DNA of 43,278 nucleotides, taken from positions 1-43,278 of the IMG/VR virus record IMGVR_UViG_3300033388_001377; one strand, 5' to 3'. Source of the DNA: a virus. Below the pieces are notes generated by a model. It was given only the letters and a program-made list of their open reading frames with translations, did not search any database and was not told the origin of the DNA. Made by a program: the position numbers and the translations under genes. The first letter of the stretch is position 1; each line of letters begins with the position of its first letter. Below are positions 9,133-17,618 of this stretch, in pieces.

Positions 9133-10104
9133 TTACTTCTTGAAGGCTACGCCTGCCTCATAATTGTCGTTTATGCGGAAGCACTTGAACACGTCTGAAC
9201 CGATAGTTATCTCCTGCCCGCCAGAATAGTTCTTCATGTTGATAAAATGCACACCATCTAGCACACCGGATGGTCTTACCTCGCCTATGTTACTCAGTAG
9301 GCAAGTCGTTGCGCAAGGCGGAAGAGGCGCATTTCCTCTAAACGGATCAGGGGAATTTTCTACATACGCAGAGGCGTAGTCTCCCTTTACGGTCACACCA
9401 TGCAGAGATACAGCAGGATTTAAACTGTCGGTTGCGCTCCCCCCTTCGGACACATGCCCTAGCCATCCGGTCCCATCGTACAAAGCGGCGCTGAAGTTTC
9501 TAATATTAGTGCTGATATCGGTATCAGCCCCGGCTAGGTATATTGCAAAATTAGACCGATCAGATTTTAAACCTTCCTGTTGCCCTGCGCTACACGCATA
9601 AATGGCTTTGTTTAAATCAGTAGCACCGATTGTTATGAACTGGAACTCCGATAGAGCATACTCACTTTGAAACGCGGCCGATACAACTGTCGGAGTCGCA
9701 AAGAAGTGGTAAGTGCCTCCGGTTTCGATCAGTTTCCTACAGCTCCCCCCAATGGAATCGGATGTTCCAGATGCGTAGGCCTCTTCCGTGTGCCCCGGCT
9801 GTGTGTCCCACGAATTACCAGCGTTGTATCCCGTAGATCCGTTTACACAAATACCGGTAACGTTTGTGTAGGAGGTATCCTCAAATACGCGCTGGTTCGA
9901 GCATGATCTGAAATTGAAAAAGTAATCAGTCCCGTTGATATTCTTCTGAACATGCAAGCGCCTTCCTGTGAACACATCACCAGCATACGCCGCCCCGTCG
10001 TCTGACAAGTCGTTTTGCGTATATCCCGCCGTGCCAGTCAGAAATGTTGCGAATAAGTTAAGCGCGTCGTTTTGGTCTGTATAGCTACCGGTTGAATAAG
10101 CCAT
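9133..10104 (-). CDS. Tail-associated protein of unknown function
   Basis: 323 residues from the ATG at 10104, which has TGGAGAT 8 bases upstream and lies 1 base after the preceding stop. Two further ATGs (10113, 10119) sit too close to the ribosome site. The start AYSTGSYTDQNDALN is typical of virion proteins found after the tape measure in environmental siphophages. The body is rich in Gly, Ser, Thr and aromatic residues, with several cysteines, as expected of a beta-structured surface protein. It pairs with the next upstream gene in position and style. A tail-tip surface role is inferred. Confidence 0.6.
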   Translation of the reverse strand: MAYSTGSYTDQNDALNLFATFLTGTAGYTQNDLSDDGAAYAGDVFTGRRLHVQKNINGTDYFFNFRSCSNQRVFEDTSYTNVTGICVNGSTGYNAGNSWDTQPGHTEEAYASGTSDSIGGSCRKLIETGGTYHFFATPTVVSAAFQSEYALSEFQFITIGATDLNKAIYACSAGQQEGLKSDRSNFAIYLAGADTDISTNIRNFSAALYDGTGWLGHVSEGGSATDSLNPAVSLHGVTVKGDYASAYVENSPDPFRGNAPLPPCATTCLLSNIGEVRPSGVLDGVHFINMKNYSGGQEITIGSDVFKCFRINDNYEAGVAFKK

Positions 10105-10105
10105 T

Positions 10106-11233
10106 CTATGCATCTCCAATTAAATCGATTGCGATCACGCTTATTGTCCCCGTGCGGAACGTGTCCTGAAAAATAATAAAGCATTTATTGCCATCATTAA
10201 TTATGTCTTCCGGCGTAAGTACAGAATCCCCGTTCACCGCATAGTGAACCCCCTCAAGCCTCCCGTAGATGTTTTTGGTCGAGGTCTTCAGCGCCTCGCA
10301 AGGGTACGTCGTGCGGTTCCCGTCCAGATCGGGGAACCACGACAATTGGGAATCCCAGAAACTTCTTGGTATGAATTGATTGATCTCAACCCATGAATTT
10401 CCGTCATTTACAGCGCCAGATAGTTCGCCGTCAAAACTTGCCCAGTAATTCGTGTGGTCGTCCTCTGTTCCGCCGACAAGTTGCGCCACATCATCGGTCG
10501 AGCCGCCGACAAATTGGGGATATGCGTATTGTGATGGCGAGGCATTCGGCAAAAACCAGCCAGTGTAGCCGCCACCGTAAATGGTTCCGATTACAGGAAC
10601 TATCTTAATACAACGCGAGGTTGTGAAAATCCAGAAGTCAAAGCCGACGGATGAAAGACAGGTGTAATAAGATCGAATCCCGTTCTGATCGTCGTATGTG
10701 TTGCCGTTCACGTAGCCGCTAAAACCGGAAAGCTCAAGATTGAAATAGGTTGACTCATCTGATTGAGTCCGAAGCCCGACAAAGATTTCATCCGCGCCTG
10801 AGCCGATACCCTGAAGCATTGCGTATTGCTGGGTGCTTATGAGATCGCTTTCATTTACGGACCATTCAGGCGTAATTGCGGCGACTACGAACGTATAAGA
10901 ATCTGCAATCACCCAATCGGCAGAACCGTTCAGCATAATAAAAGAGCATTCATCAATTGAATAAGGCTCGCCGGATACCGCGCCAACCTGTGGACCAGAA
11001 AAAGAACCCGCTACGGTGAAGGTTGCGACACCATCCGCGCCGCCGAGGTCACCGGTAGCCGTCCATGTTTCTGCAACGCTGTTTGCCGTAGCAGATGCTC
11101 CGTACAAAACGCCGTCTCCTGTATTGCCACCGCCCGCCGTGATTGAACCGGCCCCGAAAGCCTTTGTCGAAAAGGCGACAATCTGCGCGAGACAGTTCTT
11201 GTAATCCGTTGCGTTTAGTTTTGCCCATGCCAT
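10106..11233 (-). CDS. Tail-associated protein of unknown function
   Basis: 375 residues starting MAWAKLNATDYKNCLAQ. A helical N-terminal segment is followed by a long Gly/Ser/Thr and aromatic-rich beta-type region. Near the C-terminus, YPCEALKT and GVHYAVNGDSVLT resemble the end of the adjacent 9133-10104 protein (VLDGVHFIN, FKCFRIND). The two may share a C-terminal fold, although overall similarity is low. It comes directly after the tape measure gene with a 2-base gap. A role at the tail tip is inferred from position. Confidence 0.6.
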   Translation of the reverse strand: MAWAKLNATDYKNCLAQIVAFSTKAFGAGSITAGGGNTGDGVLYGASATANSVAETWTATGDLGGADGVATFTVAGSFSGPQVGAVSGEPYSIDECSFIMLNGSADWVIADSYTFVVAAITPEWSVNESDLISTQQYAMLQGIGSGADEIFVGLRTQSDESTYFNLELSGFSGYVNGNTYDDQNGIRSYYTCLSSVGFDFWIFTTSRCIKIVPVIGTIYGGGYTGWFLPNASPSQYAYPQFVGGSTDDVAQLVGGTEDDHTNYWASFDGELSGAVNDGNSWVEINQFIPRSFWDSQLSWFPDLDGNRTTYPCEALKTSTKNIYGRLEGVHYAVNGDSVLTPEDIINDGNKCFIIFQDTFRTGTISVIAIDLIGDA

Positions 11234-11235
11234 AA

Positions 11236-13341
11236 TTAAATCCTCAAGCTCTTTCTGTTGCGGGATATTACATTGGTGATGATCTTTTGTCCAGTTGTAC
11301 TTGCAAGCGCGTCATAAAACTGCTGCTGGTCAACCACATTTACGATTGTCGGAGCCTGAGACTCCCCGCCTCCTGCTTCTGGGTTCGGGATGATGCGACC
11401 GGCTGATTGCGGGACGAAGATTTCCGGCCTGCGCTCACCCACAACGGTTGGAACCCCCGCCTGCACTTGCCCGCCGAACTGATTTCCTCCGATTGCGCCA
11501 GCCAATCCAGCGCCAAGACCGCCGCCGCCGAGTCCGCCGATTGCACCAAGAACCGCCTGCGTGATAAGCGCCTGAATCATGATTGATATAAGCTGATTGA
11601 TTGCGGTACGTGCCAAAGCTTTAAAATCAGCCTCGCCGCCCGTCAATGCCTCTGTGAGTCCGTCTGAAAAGCTTCTGATCGTGTTTTGGGTCAGGTCTGA
11701 AATGATCTCGCCAAAATTCATGACCTCAAGGCTCATTTGCTGGAAGCCTTCTTTGATTCCGCCAAAGAATGTTTGCGGGTTCATGGCCTCGCGCAGTTGC
11801 TTAAATTTATCAATAGCGGCATCTATTCCGGCGAGTGGTATCAGCTCATCTTCTGCGTTGAAATCAGGAAATATAAGCTCCGATGTTGGATCGAATACGC
11901 CGTCGCCAACTTTTGCCCGCACGCTGTCAATGATTCCGTCCCAGATGGAGCTATGTTGCGCAAATTTTGAAGTGAAATCAGCAAGTTCTTCCTCTGACCG
12001 GTTCATTTTAAAGTTATCAATCCTGAATCTCACATCATCGAAATCACGCGCCATCTTTGTCATGGCAACATTCCACTTGCTGGAGAAGTCGATAATTGCC
12101 GGAACCATGTCCTTGAGTTTTTCAGTAAGCGCAACCAGAGCGTTCCCGAGGGCGGAAATAGTGCCTGTTGCCTCCTCTATACGCCCGAAGAATTCGGTCA
12201 TATTGGTTTTCATGATCGCCATTGATTGCGAAAATGTGCGGCTAATGTTTTTGAAGTCAGCCGTGATTGCGTCAGATTGGCTTGCGATGGCCTCGAAGAA
12301 ATCTTTTGAAAGGAATTTACCCTGTGCTGTCAGCTCTTTAAGCTGTCCAACGGTCAAACCGGTCGCATCCTGTAATGCTTTCATTGCTCGCGGTGCGGCT
12401 TCCATTACAGAACGGAACTCATCACCGCGAACGGCAACAGAACCAAGACCCTGCGAAAGCTGAATCAATACAGAGCGCGTTTCCTCTGCGGTCGCGCCAG
12501 AGATTGCGAGTGTTTCAGAAATGGTTTTAGTAAACGCAATAAGCTCTTCTTGCGATTTGCCCAGATTCTTATTCGCAAGGGATAGGCGCTGGAACAGTGT
12601 AACGTTGCCTTCAATGCTTGAAAACGTCTGCTTAGATACCTTGATCAGCTCTTTACGAACTTTGGTCAAATCCTTTTCGTCTTTGGTTACGATGCGGATT
12701 TTATTCGATAGCGATGTCCATGCATCAGAGTACCTAATTACCTCTCGCACAGATAGAAAAGTTCCAAGCGTTGCAAGAATGCTACGCAGTCCAACAAATG
12801 ACCTAGTGACCCTTCGTGTCGATTTTTCAGTACGGTTCATTGCCGCGCCGGTCTGCCTTATCTCAACCTGAATTCTGTCATTTGCGCTGGCTAATTCGCG
12901 CATGACGTTTGTTTGGTGATCAATATCATCAGAAACCAAGTTGACGGAGTTGTTGACCTGACGCATTTGCAAGACGAGCTGTTTTATTTCACCAACGAGT
13001 GCAGATATTGCCACGGCAAGCATCTTCATTGAGTTCTCGTTTTGATCAATGGCTACATCAGATCTAGTAACAGAAGCCGCAATGTTTTCGCCAATAGAGC
13101 GCGATGTCATGGACACCTCGCGCATTACTGTTATCAGCTGTTTAAAATTAAGACTCAACTCGGCAACCTGCGAGTTTATAGCGCCAAACTTAACGCCACG
13201 GCTTATTCCTGCAATTGTTTTGCGGAGTGACCGCAATGACTTAGAAGCCGCCGCCGCATTGCTTCCTATCTTTTTAATATTACGGGAGACAATTGCTGTT
13301 CCGTCATCCCTGAAAGCTACTACATAGGTTTGGTCTGCCAT
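11236..13341 (-). CDS. Tail tape measure protein
   Basis: 701 residues. Coiled, helix-rich N-terminal region (about 1-180), then the tape-measure N-terminal domain at roughly 203-385 (SDAWTSLSNKIRI, SIEGNVTLFQRLS, LAISGATAEET, GLGSVAVRGDEF). A hydrophobic Gly/Ala stretch at about 590-630 precedes the common C-terminal GERRPEIFVP motif. The protein spans the tail lumen and sets tail length. At about 0.15 nm per residue this gives near 105 nm, which is short to medium for a siphovirus. The ATG is shared with the previous stop as TAATG, indicating translational coupling. Confidence 0.9.
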   Translation of the reverse strand: MADQTYVVAFRDDGTAIVSRNIKKIGSNAAAASKSLRSLRKTIAGISRGVKFGAINSQVAELSLNFKQLITVMREVSMTSRSIGENIAASVTRSDVAIDQNENSMKMLAVAISALVGEIKQLVLQMRQVNNSVNLVSDDIDHQTNVMRELASANDRIQVEIRQTGAAMNRTEKSTRRVTRSFVGLRSILATLGTFLSVREVIRYSDAWTSLSNKIRIVTKDEKDLTKVRKELIKVSKQTFSSIEGNVTLFQRLSLANKNLGKSQEELIAFTKTISETLAISGATAEETRSVLIQLSQGLGSVAVRGDEFRSVMEAAPRAMKALQDATGLTVGQLKELTAQGKFLSKDFFEAIASQSDAITADFKNISRTFSQSMAIMKTNMTEFFGRIEEATGTISALGNALVALTEKLKDMVPAIIDFSSKWNVAMTKMARDFDDVRFRIDNFKMNRSEEELADFTSKFAQHSSIWDGIIDSVRAKVGDGVFDPTSELIFPDFNAEDELIPLAGIDAAIDKFKQLREAMNPQTFFGGIKEGFQQMSLEVMNFGEIISDLTQNTIRSFSDGLTEALTGGEADFKALARTAINQLISIMIQALITQAVLGAIGGLGGGGLGAGLAGAIGGNQFGGQVQAGVPTVVGERRPEIFVPQSAGRIIPNPEAGGGESQAPTIVNVVDQQQFYDALASTTGQKIITNVISRNRKSLRI

Positions 13342-13757
13342 TATAGTTTCCTGATTACTTTTGCATTTTTCAAAACAAAACGAATGCCGCGCTCTGCCCC
13401 GCGCTCAACCCAGAATGGGTTTGCCTGTGGTGATGTGCCGAATAGGTTTAGCGAGCGCACGTAGGGAACGGGATTCGATACGAACACAGATTGACCGCTT
13501 CTCTTTGTGCGCCCCCGAAGGAAGTTCATGGCCGATTTTGATGCGGTAGGATAAAAGCGTTGCTGTTCTTCTCTTGCTGGTGAGCCTATCGAGCCTTCCC
13601 AGTTACCGGAAGAAAGCCCGGTATCAATCGGATTTGAATCAGCAATGAACTTTCCGGCCTGCGCAGCGGCATCAACTACGATCCTGTTTGCGTTGGCCTC
13701 AAACAAGACGCCGAGCGCCTTCATATCTTTCTCAAATGCTGAAAACGGCTTGCTCAT
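13341..13757 (-). CDS. Neck / tail-completion protein candidate (HK97 gp10-like)
   Basis: 138 residues. A helical N-terminus is followed by DTGLSSGNW and then, after a basic segment, a PYVRSLN...SPQANPFWVERG stretch. This arrangement is typical of HK97 gp10-like and Mu-like tail-completion proteins that sit at the head-tail interface. It overlaps its upstream neighbour by ATGA and its downstream neighbour by TAATG. Its position between the tail chaperones and the tape measure is unusual, since such genes normally lie before the tail terminator. The fold assignment is moderate. Confidence 0.65.
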   Translation of the reverse strand: MSKPFSAFEKDMKALGVLFEANANRIVVDAAAQAGKFIADSNPIDTGLSSGNWEGSIGSPAREEQQRFYPTASKSAMNFLRGRTKRSGQSVFVSNPVPYVRSLNLFGTSPQANPFWVERGAERGIRFVLKNAKVIRKL

Positions 13758-14080
13758 TTCTTTTCGCCTTGCTCCTTGATGTATTCCAAATATTCGGCAT
13801 CCATTGCCTTGATCACATAAATAAACTGATCGTCTTCTTTTATCTCCTCGCGGTCAATGTACTGGACAACCGCCGTCCATGGTATAGGCCCGTTAACGTA
13901 GCCAAAATTCCTGCATGTCGATAGATCGCTGAACGCATCCATGTACCAGATATTCAGGCTCTCGATGGTTGGAACATTGCGCCACGGCTCCGGCAAACGC
14001 TGACCCATGCTTTTGAGCATTTCCGCGTCTCTCCGATAATCTTTTCCGTAGCGCAATTCCCATGCGAGAACCTCGGTTAG
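13754..14080 (-). CDS. Frameshift-expressed C-terminal part of the tail assembly chaperone (gpT-like)
   Basis: The minus-strand frame is open from the slippery site at 14086-14080 to a stop at 13754 and adds 108 residues. Only a TTG at 14056 could serve as an independent start, and no clear ribosome site precedes it. Reading through the -1 shift gives a join ending ...AAKN then LTEVLAWELRYG, and a fusion of about 237 residues with the product of 14077-14466. This is the layout of the lambda G-T chaperone pair, whose fusion binds the tape measure protein while the tail tube forms. It lies just upstream of the neck protein and tape measure genes, as expected. Confidence 0.75.
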   Translation of the reverse strand, partial: LTEVLAWELRYGKDYRRDAEMLKSMGQRLPEPWRNVPTIESLNIWYMDAFSDLSTCRNFGYVNGPIPWTAVVQYIDREEIKEDDQFIYVIKAMDAEYLEYIKEQGEKK

Positions 14081-14466
14081 TTTTTTGCGGCTTGGGCCAC
14101 CGCTACAGCGTTAAACATTTCCTTATCCAGCGCGAACTCAAGAACATCCTCAAGGAATCCACACTTTCTCAGCGCATTGCACTTTTCAATAAATGCATCC
14201 GGAGAGTATTCTGCCCCGAACGCTTTTGAGTCCCAGCCGGTGACAACGGTTCTAGCGACAGTCTTGGCGAGCTGCTCAAATGCAGCGTCGTCATTGATTT
14301 TCTGCCCGCTCGCGATTCCTTTTGTCATACGGACGAATTCTTTATTGCGGCCGGTTGCTGCCTTGAGTGCGACCCACCCGGCCATCAACTGACACTCAAC
14401 GCCTTCTTCTTCGATTGCCTTACGTGCTTCGTATGCTTTCTCTACTGCGCTTTTCTTTGCTGTCAT
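14077..14466 (-). CDS. Tail assembly chaperone, zero-frame product (gpG-like)
   Basis: 129 residues, mostly helical and charged, beginning MTAKKSAVEKAYEARKA with AGAGG before the ATG. The last codons are GCA AAA AAC TAA, so the slippery heptamer A AAA AAC ends exactly at the stop. Size, position between tail tube and tape measure, and the frameshift site identify it as the short form of a siphovirus tail chaperone. Sequence similarity alone would not have settled the identity. Confidence 0.75.
   Translation of the reverse strand: MTAKKSAVEKAYEARKAIEEEGVECQLMAGWVALKAATGRNKEFVRMTKGIASGQKINDDAAFEQLAKTVARTVVTGWDSKAFGAEYSPDAFIEKCNALRKCGFLEDVLEFALDKEMFNAVAVAQAAKN
14080..14086 (-). promoter_or_regulatory. 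Programmed -1 ribosomal frameshift site A AAA AAC
   Basis: On the minus strand the zero-frame codons are GCA AAA AAC TAA. The heptamer A AAA AAC matches the canonical X XXY YYZ rule and is followed at once by the UAA stop. The -1 frame continues open as CTA ACC GAG GTT and joins the ORF ending at 13754. No ribosome site was seen for that downstream ORF, which supports expression by shifting. Confidence 0.8.
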
Positions 14467-14555
14467 GGTAATTCCTCTTTTATGACATCTCTTTTATTTG
14501 TAATCCGCACCCACAAGCCCAAAAGAGAAGAAAAAAGCAAGTGGGGCGGTAATCG

Positions 14556-15830
14556 TTAAGCTGTTGGGTCGTATGCCGCGCCGCTCATGTCGCCGGTTGC
14601 GGTCCCTACAATATCCCAAGTTCCGGTTGGGTCTGCCGCGTTGGTGTTCTCCCAGCCTACCGCAACAGGGAAGGTTCCAATGTCGCCGTAAAGCGTAACC
14701 GCCCATGCAACGTCAGCCGTACTCCACCAGATGGCATTCAGGCCATCAATTGAAGCATAAACGTCCTTCGTATCGTTCAGCGTACCGTCCTTGTAGAAAG
14801 TACCCGTGAAGTCAGGCGATGGCGTTGTGGTAACTTCGGTCAGCTTGATTCCTGCGCCCGCTTCGAGGGATGCAATCTTTTCAATGGAAATATCTACCCC
14901 ATCACTATCAAGGAACGCCTGCGCAACCATGGCCTGCACAAGGTCGGAATTGCTACCCTCAACAGGAAGACCGCTTTCCATGATTTTAATGTTACCCTGA
15001 ACAACCTTATACCCTCTGGTTCCGTCGGATAGGATGTATGACAAAGTGCCGGACGTGTTTTGCTTGAACATTTCATCATATTCGGGGCCGGAATAGTAGT
15101 ATCCAAGATTCGTAGTAATCTCCCGATCACCATACCCAATGCCTTTGGCGAAGATATCAGGATAGGTAACGACGCCAGTGCATTTTCCTTGTTGCATTCT
15201 CGTGTTGGCGTTGATGGTAAGGCCGAGTGTTTTAAAACACGCCTCGTTTTCTATGCTGTTGATTGTTGTTTTTACAACACGCATCTCAGGCATTGACATG
15301 ACTGGATTTTCATTTGCGGCGGTATAAGTTGCGCCCGCAATGATCGCCGTGTCCTGATCCTCGCTTCTCGCCATTACATTGATTGTTCCTGTAATTGCGT
15401 TGGTTGCTTCTGCGTCAAGCGTAAGGGCCAGAGAGTTTACGGTGCTACCCTTGTATCTGTAGTAATCAACACCGCCTTCAACGGGAATCTGCCGCTCAAT
15501 AAACATCGATTCACATTCTGAACCGCCATTAAGCACACCGAACTCATCAAAGAATCCGCTTAATGCCTGCTCCCAGAACCGATCCATAAAGTAACCATAC
15601 GAAGGCTCGAAATTAATGTCACCCTCTGCGCCTCCGGTGGTCATGATTGCATCCGTTTTGCCGCGATTAGCAGTGATTTCATCGCTTGCCGCTTTGTTGA
15701 TGGTGGCACCAAGCCCATTGCCTGTTGATCTGATATAATGAAGCTCAGGCGTCAAAATATCCTCAGCCCAATTAACTTCAGGGATGAGTGCGATTATACT
15801 CGTGCTTGCGTCTGCTCCGATTCCGGCCAT
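14556..15830 (-). CDS. Major tail tube protein with added C-terminal domain
   Basis: 424 residues, longer than a minimal tube protein. The N-terminal about 330 residues fit phage tail tube proteins: MAGIGADAS, a GLGATINKAA loop, then repeated beta strands with RMQQGKCTG and TTNLGYYYSG. The last 86 residues (339-424) form a separate module with an AIWWSTADVAW segment and PTGTW. A related module sits in the tail hub at 4006-6423. C-terminal Ig-like or similar decorations on tube proteins project from the tail surface and may help adhesion. ACGGAGG precedes the ATG. Confidence 0.85.
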   Translation of the reverse strand: MAGIGADASTSIIALIPEVNWAEDILTPELHYIRSTGNGLGATINKAASDEITANRGKTDAIMTTGGAEGDINFEPSYGYFMDRFWEQALSGFFDEFGVLNGGSECESMFIERQIPVEGGVDYYRYKGSTVNSLALTLDAEATNAITGTINVMARSEDQDTAIIAGATYTAANENPVMSMPEMRVVKTTINSIENEACFKTLGLTINANTRMQQGKCTGVVTYPDIFAKGIGYGDREITTNLGYYYSGPEYDEMFKQNTSGTLSYILSDGTRGYKVVQGNIKIMESGLPVEGSNSDLVQAMVAQAFLDSDGVDISIEKIASLEAGAGIKLTEVTTTPSPDFTGTFYKDGTLNDTKDVYASIDGLNAIWWSTADVAWAVTLYGDIGTFPVAVGWENTNAADPTGTWDIVGTATGDMSGAAYDPTA

Positions 15831-15831
15831 T

Positions 15832-16245
15832 TTATGCCTCCGTTTTGATGTTATCGGTTCTGTAAGGGATTCTTACATTGTAAATATAATATCGTGCGTC
15901 TGTTGGTGCTACTCCTGCCGCAACCGTATAGCCTACATCGGTAATCGTTTCTGCAATTCTCCGTTGTGACAAAATGATTCTTGCGCTCTCTGCGAGTGCC
16001 AGTCCGTTCCCTTCGTAGTTGACAGGAACGTGAACCATTAAAATGCAGTCGCCTTCGTCCCGCTCCCATGTTGCGCCGGGGTCTCTACCAAGGCAGGGTT
16101 GCTCGCTGAAGTTCTGGGCGGTAAGCATTAAAATATATGGGTTGCCATCGGGCTTTCCCTCTACATTGTCAATGTGCACCGGCGTCGTGGTCCATGCGGC
16201 AAGGAAGGTTGACTCTAAGTTCGTTGTGGTTACTAAAATACTCAT
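15832..16245 (-). CDS. Tail terminator-like protein (DUF4128 / gpU-like)
   Basis: 137 residues starting MSILVTTTNLESTFLAAW. The size, the alpha/beta pattern, the HVPVNYEGNG segment and the final YYIYNVRIPYRTD fit the DUF4128-type tail terminator group, which caps the tube and joins it to the head. It is directly before the tail tube gene and is coupled to its upstream neighbour by TAATG. The family call rests on pattern and position. Confidence 0.65.
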   Translation of the reverse strand: MSILVTTTNLESTFLAAWTTTPVHIDNVEGKPDGNPYILMLTAQNFSEQPCLGRDPGATWERDEGDCILMVHVPVNYEGNGLALAESARIILSQRRIAETITDVGYTVAAGVAPTDARYYIYNVRIPYRTDNIKTEA

Positions 16246-16625
16246 TACGCACCCCCTGACAGGGCGGCAACATATATCAAGCCGGTTCCCGCTGGATTAA
16301 TCGGCTTTGTCGCAACAACCATCCAGTTTTTGCCGTCGTAAGTGACGGGTGAGTCTGCACCGATTGGATTATCATCATCCCACAGAATAATCGCTTTAGA
16401 GGTCGCCTTGATAATGTCCTCATTGAAGTATCGGCTTACATCGGTCTTGCTCCATGGCGTGATTACCATGAGAATTTGGGCCTCCGTATCAGATGCAGTG
16501 CGCTCACGTGGTTTGGTTGGGTCTGGCGTGGTAAATACGCGGTTTGTCAGCTCGCCGTATTTGCCGAACTTCAGCAGCAGATCTTCAGCCACCTTATGCA
16601 TTTTGCCGTAATCAAAGCTAGGCAC
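16245..16625 (-). CDS. Head-closure / head-tail joining protein candidate
   Basis: 126 residues using a GTG at 16625 that overlaps the upstream stop by 8 bases, giving PSFDYGKMHKVAEDLLLKFG. A longer frame reaches 16652, and an ATG at 16601 is also possible; none has a good ribosome site. The FDYGKM...LLLKFGKYG start and the VTYDGKNWMVVATKPI end resemble small head-tail joining proteins placed between connector and terminator genes. Function is inferred mostly from order. Confidence 0.6.
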   Translation of the reverse strand: MPSFDYGKMHKVAEDLLLKFGKYGELTNRVFTTPDPTKPRERTASDTEAQILMVITPWSKTDVSRYFNEDIIKATSKAIILWDDDNPIGADSPVTYDGKNWMVVATKPINPAGTGLIYVAALSGGA

Positions 16626-17136
16626 GGCGCAACCCGTAAGCGGTACAAACAAATCCGCTACCCGTCAAAATGTTGTCGGCAATCTGATAGATGTTCCAAG
16701 TAGAAGCGCTCACTTTAGAGCCGTTGTATTCGCGCTCGGTTTCGAGTACGTCAACTTTGTCCATCTCCTTGGAAACATTCTGCTCAGATGCCGTAAATGT
16801 GTTGCTTAGCGCCGCTGTTTCGTTTGCGTAGGCGTATTCCGCGCAGGCCGTTTTGGCCTCGCGGGGGATGCCTTCAACTAGATTGCAAAAATTATCGTAT
16901 AGGTTTTCGCGGGGAAATGCCGTTGTCTGGTCCCGCCCGTTTAAAGGGGTTCCGCAGTATTCATAGCGCGTGTCTGCAAACTGCGTGGCTTCAACGATAT
17001 TTCCCTGCACCTCGTCATCAGTAAGCGATGCGGTGTCAACGTTCTTGTCGGTCCAGTATGCGCGAAAGTCCGCAACGCTAATATAAGCGTTTGCGTTTGC
17101 TACTGTGCCGGTATCGTCTTGGAGTGTGAAGGCCAT
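16618..17136 (-). CDS. Head-tail connector (adaptor) protein, DnaT-like family
   Basis: 172 residues. The start MAFTLQDDTGTVANANAYISVADFRAYW and the following NIVEATQFADTRY helix, then FPRENL and GIPREAKTACAEYA, match the phage adaptor proteins usually annotated as DnaT-like or connector proteins. They form the ring under the portal. No good ribosome site precedes the ATG, and a GC-rich hairpin lies just upstream, so its translation or transcription may be tuned relative to the capsid genes. Confidence 0.75.
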   Translation of the reverse strand: MAFTLQDDTGTVANANAYISVADFRAYWTDKNVDTASLTDDEVQGNIVEATQFADTRYEYCGTPLNGRDQTTAFPRENLYDNFCNLVEGIPREAKTACAEYAYANETAALSNTFTASEQNVSKEMDKVDVLETEREYNGSKVSASTWNIYQIADNILTGSGFVCTAYGLRRA

Positions 17137-17150
17137 AATAAAAGGATTCT

Positions 17151-17171
17151 GGGGGCTGTTTTACGGCCCCC
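17151..17171 (-). terminator. GC-rich intercistronic hairpin, weak terminator or attenuator
   Basis: Six perfect G-C pairs (GGGGGC with GCCCCC) close a 9-base loop between the capsid-cement gene and the connector gene. On the minus strand the stem is followed by AGAATCCTTTTATT, a T-rich stretch but not an immediate U-tract. It could lower readthrough from the highly expressed capsid genes into the tail genes, or protect the 3' end of capsid mRNA. Confidence 0.45.
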
Positions 17172-17189
17172 GTTGGTCTGGGGTTTGGG

Positions 17190-17618
17190 TTAGCTTACGA
17201 TTACGAGGTACGTATTGACGCTTGATGCAAGCGAGGTCGTGTCAGGAGTGAGAACAACCTTGCTGTAAATCTCATCAGCAAGCTCACGGTCTGCAATGTA
17301 GCGGAAAAGTTCATCATCTTCCGCAAATACAGTATCGCCGGTCCCGCCCGTAATGGTCAGGGTCGCATAAGTGGCAAACGTTCCGCCGCTGGCCGCCGCT
17401 GTTTGGAATTCAAAGGTAAGCACCTCATCCTCAGCCAGTGTCATTGCCGCATTTGCGGTAACTTTGATTTCAACGCCTCCCGAAGTCTGACCGAGTAAGA
17501 ACTCGTCAGAGGTGATTGGCGTAGTGGTGATTGCTTCTGCCGTGAAGATTGCATCAGGTTTGGCTTTAATATCAGAGCCAATTGAGAAATCAACGATTGC
17601 TGTGGGGTTATTAGACAT
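17190..17618 (-). CDS. Probable capsid decoration / cement protein
   Basis: 142 residues, acidic, low in basic residues, rich in Thr, Ala and Ser, with regular beta-strand spacing. It lies two genes after the major capsid gene with a strong GGAGG site. Small acidic beta proteins at this position commonly bind the outside of HK97-fold capsids, Bbp16-like cement proteins being one example. No specific family is matched with confidence. Confidence 0.55.
   Translation of the reverse strand: MSNNPTAIVDFSIGSDIKAKPDAIFTAEAITTTPITSDEFLLGQTSGGVEIKVTANAAMTLAEDEVLTFEFQTAAASGGTFATYATLTITGGTGDTVFAEDDELFRYIADRELADEIYSKVVLTPDTTSLASSVNTYLVIVS

Noticed and set aside
11597-12463. 288-residue plus-strand open frame
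   Set aside because: It lies antisense to the tape measure gene, has no ribosome site and a composition typical of an antisense shadow.
14494-14706. 70-residue minus-strand frame overlapping the tail tube gene
   Set aside because: It is a second frame of the tube gene's 3' end, with no ribosome site or motif.
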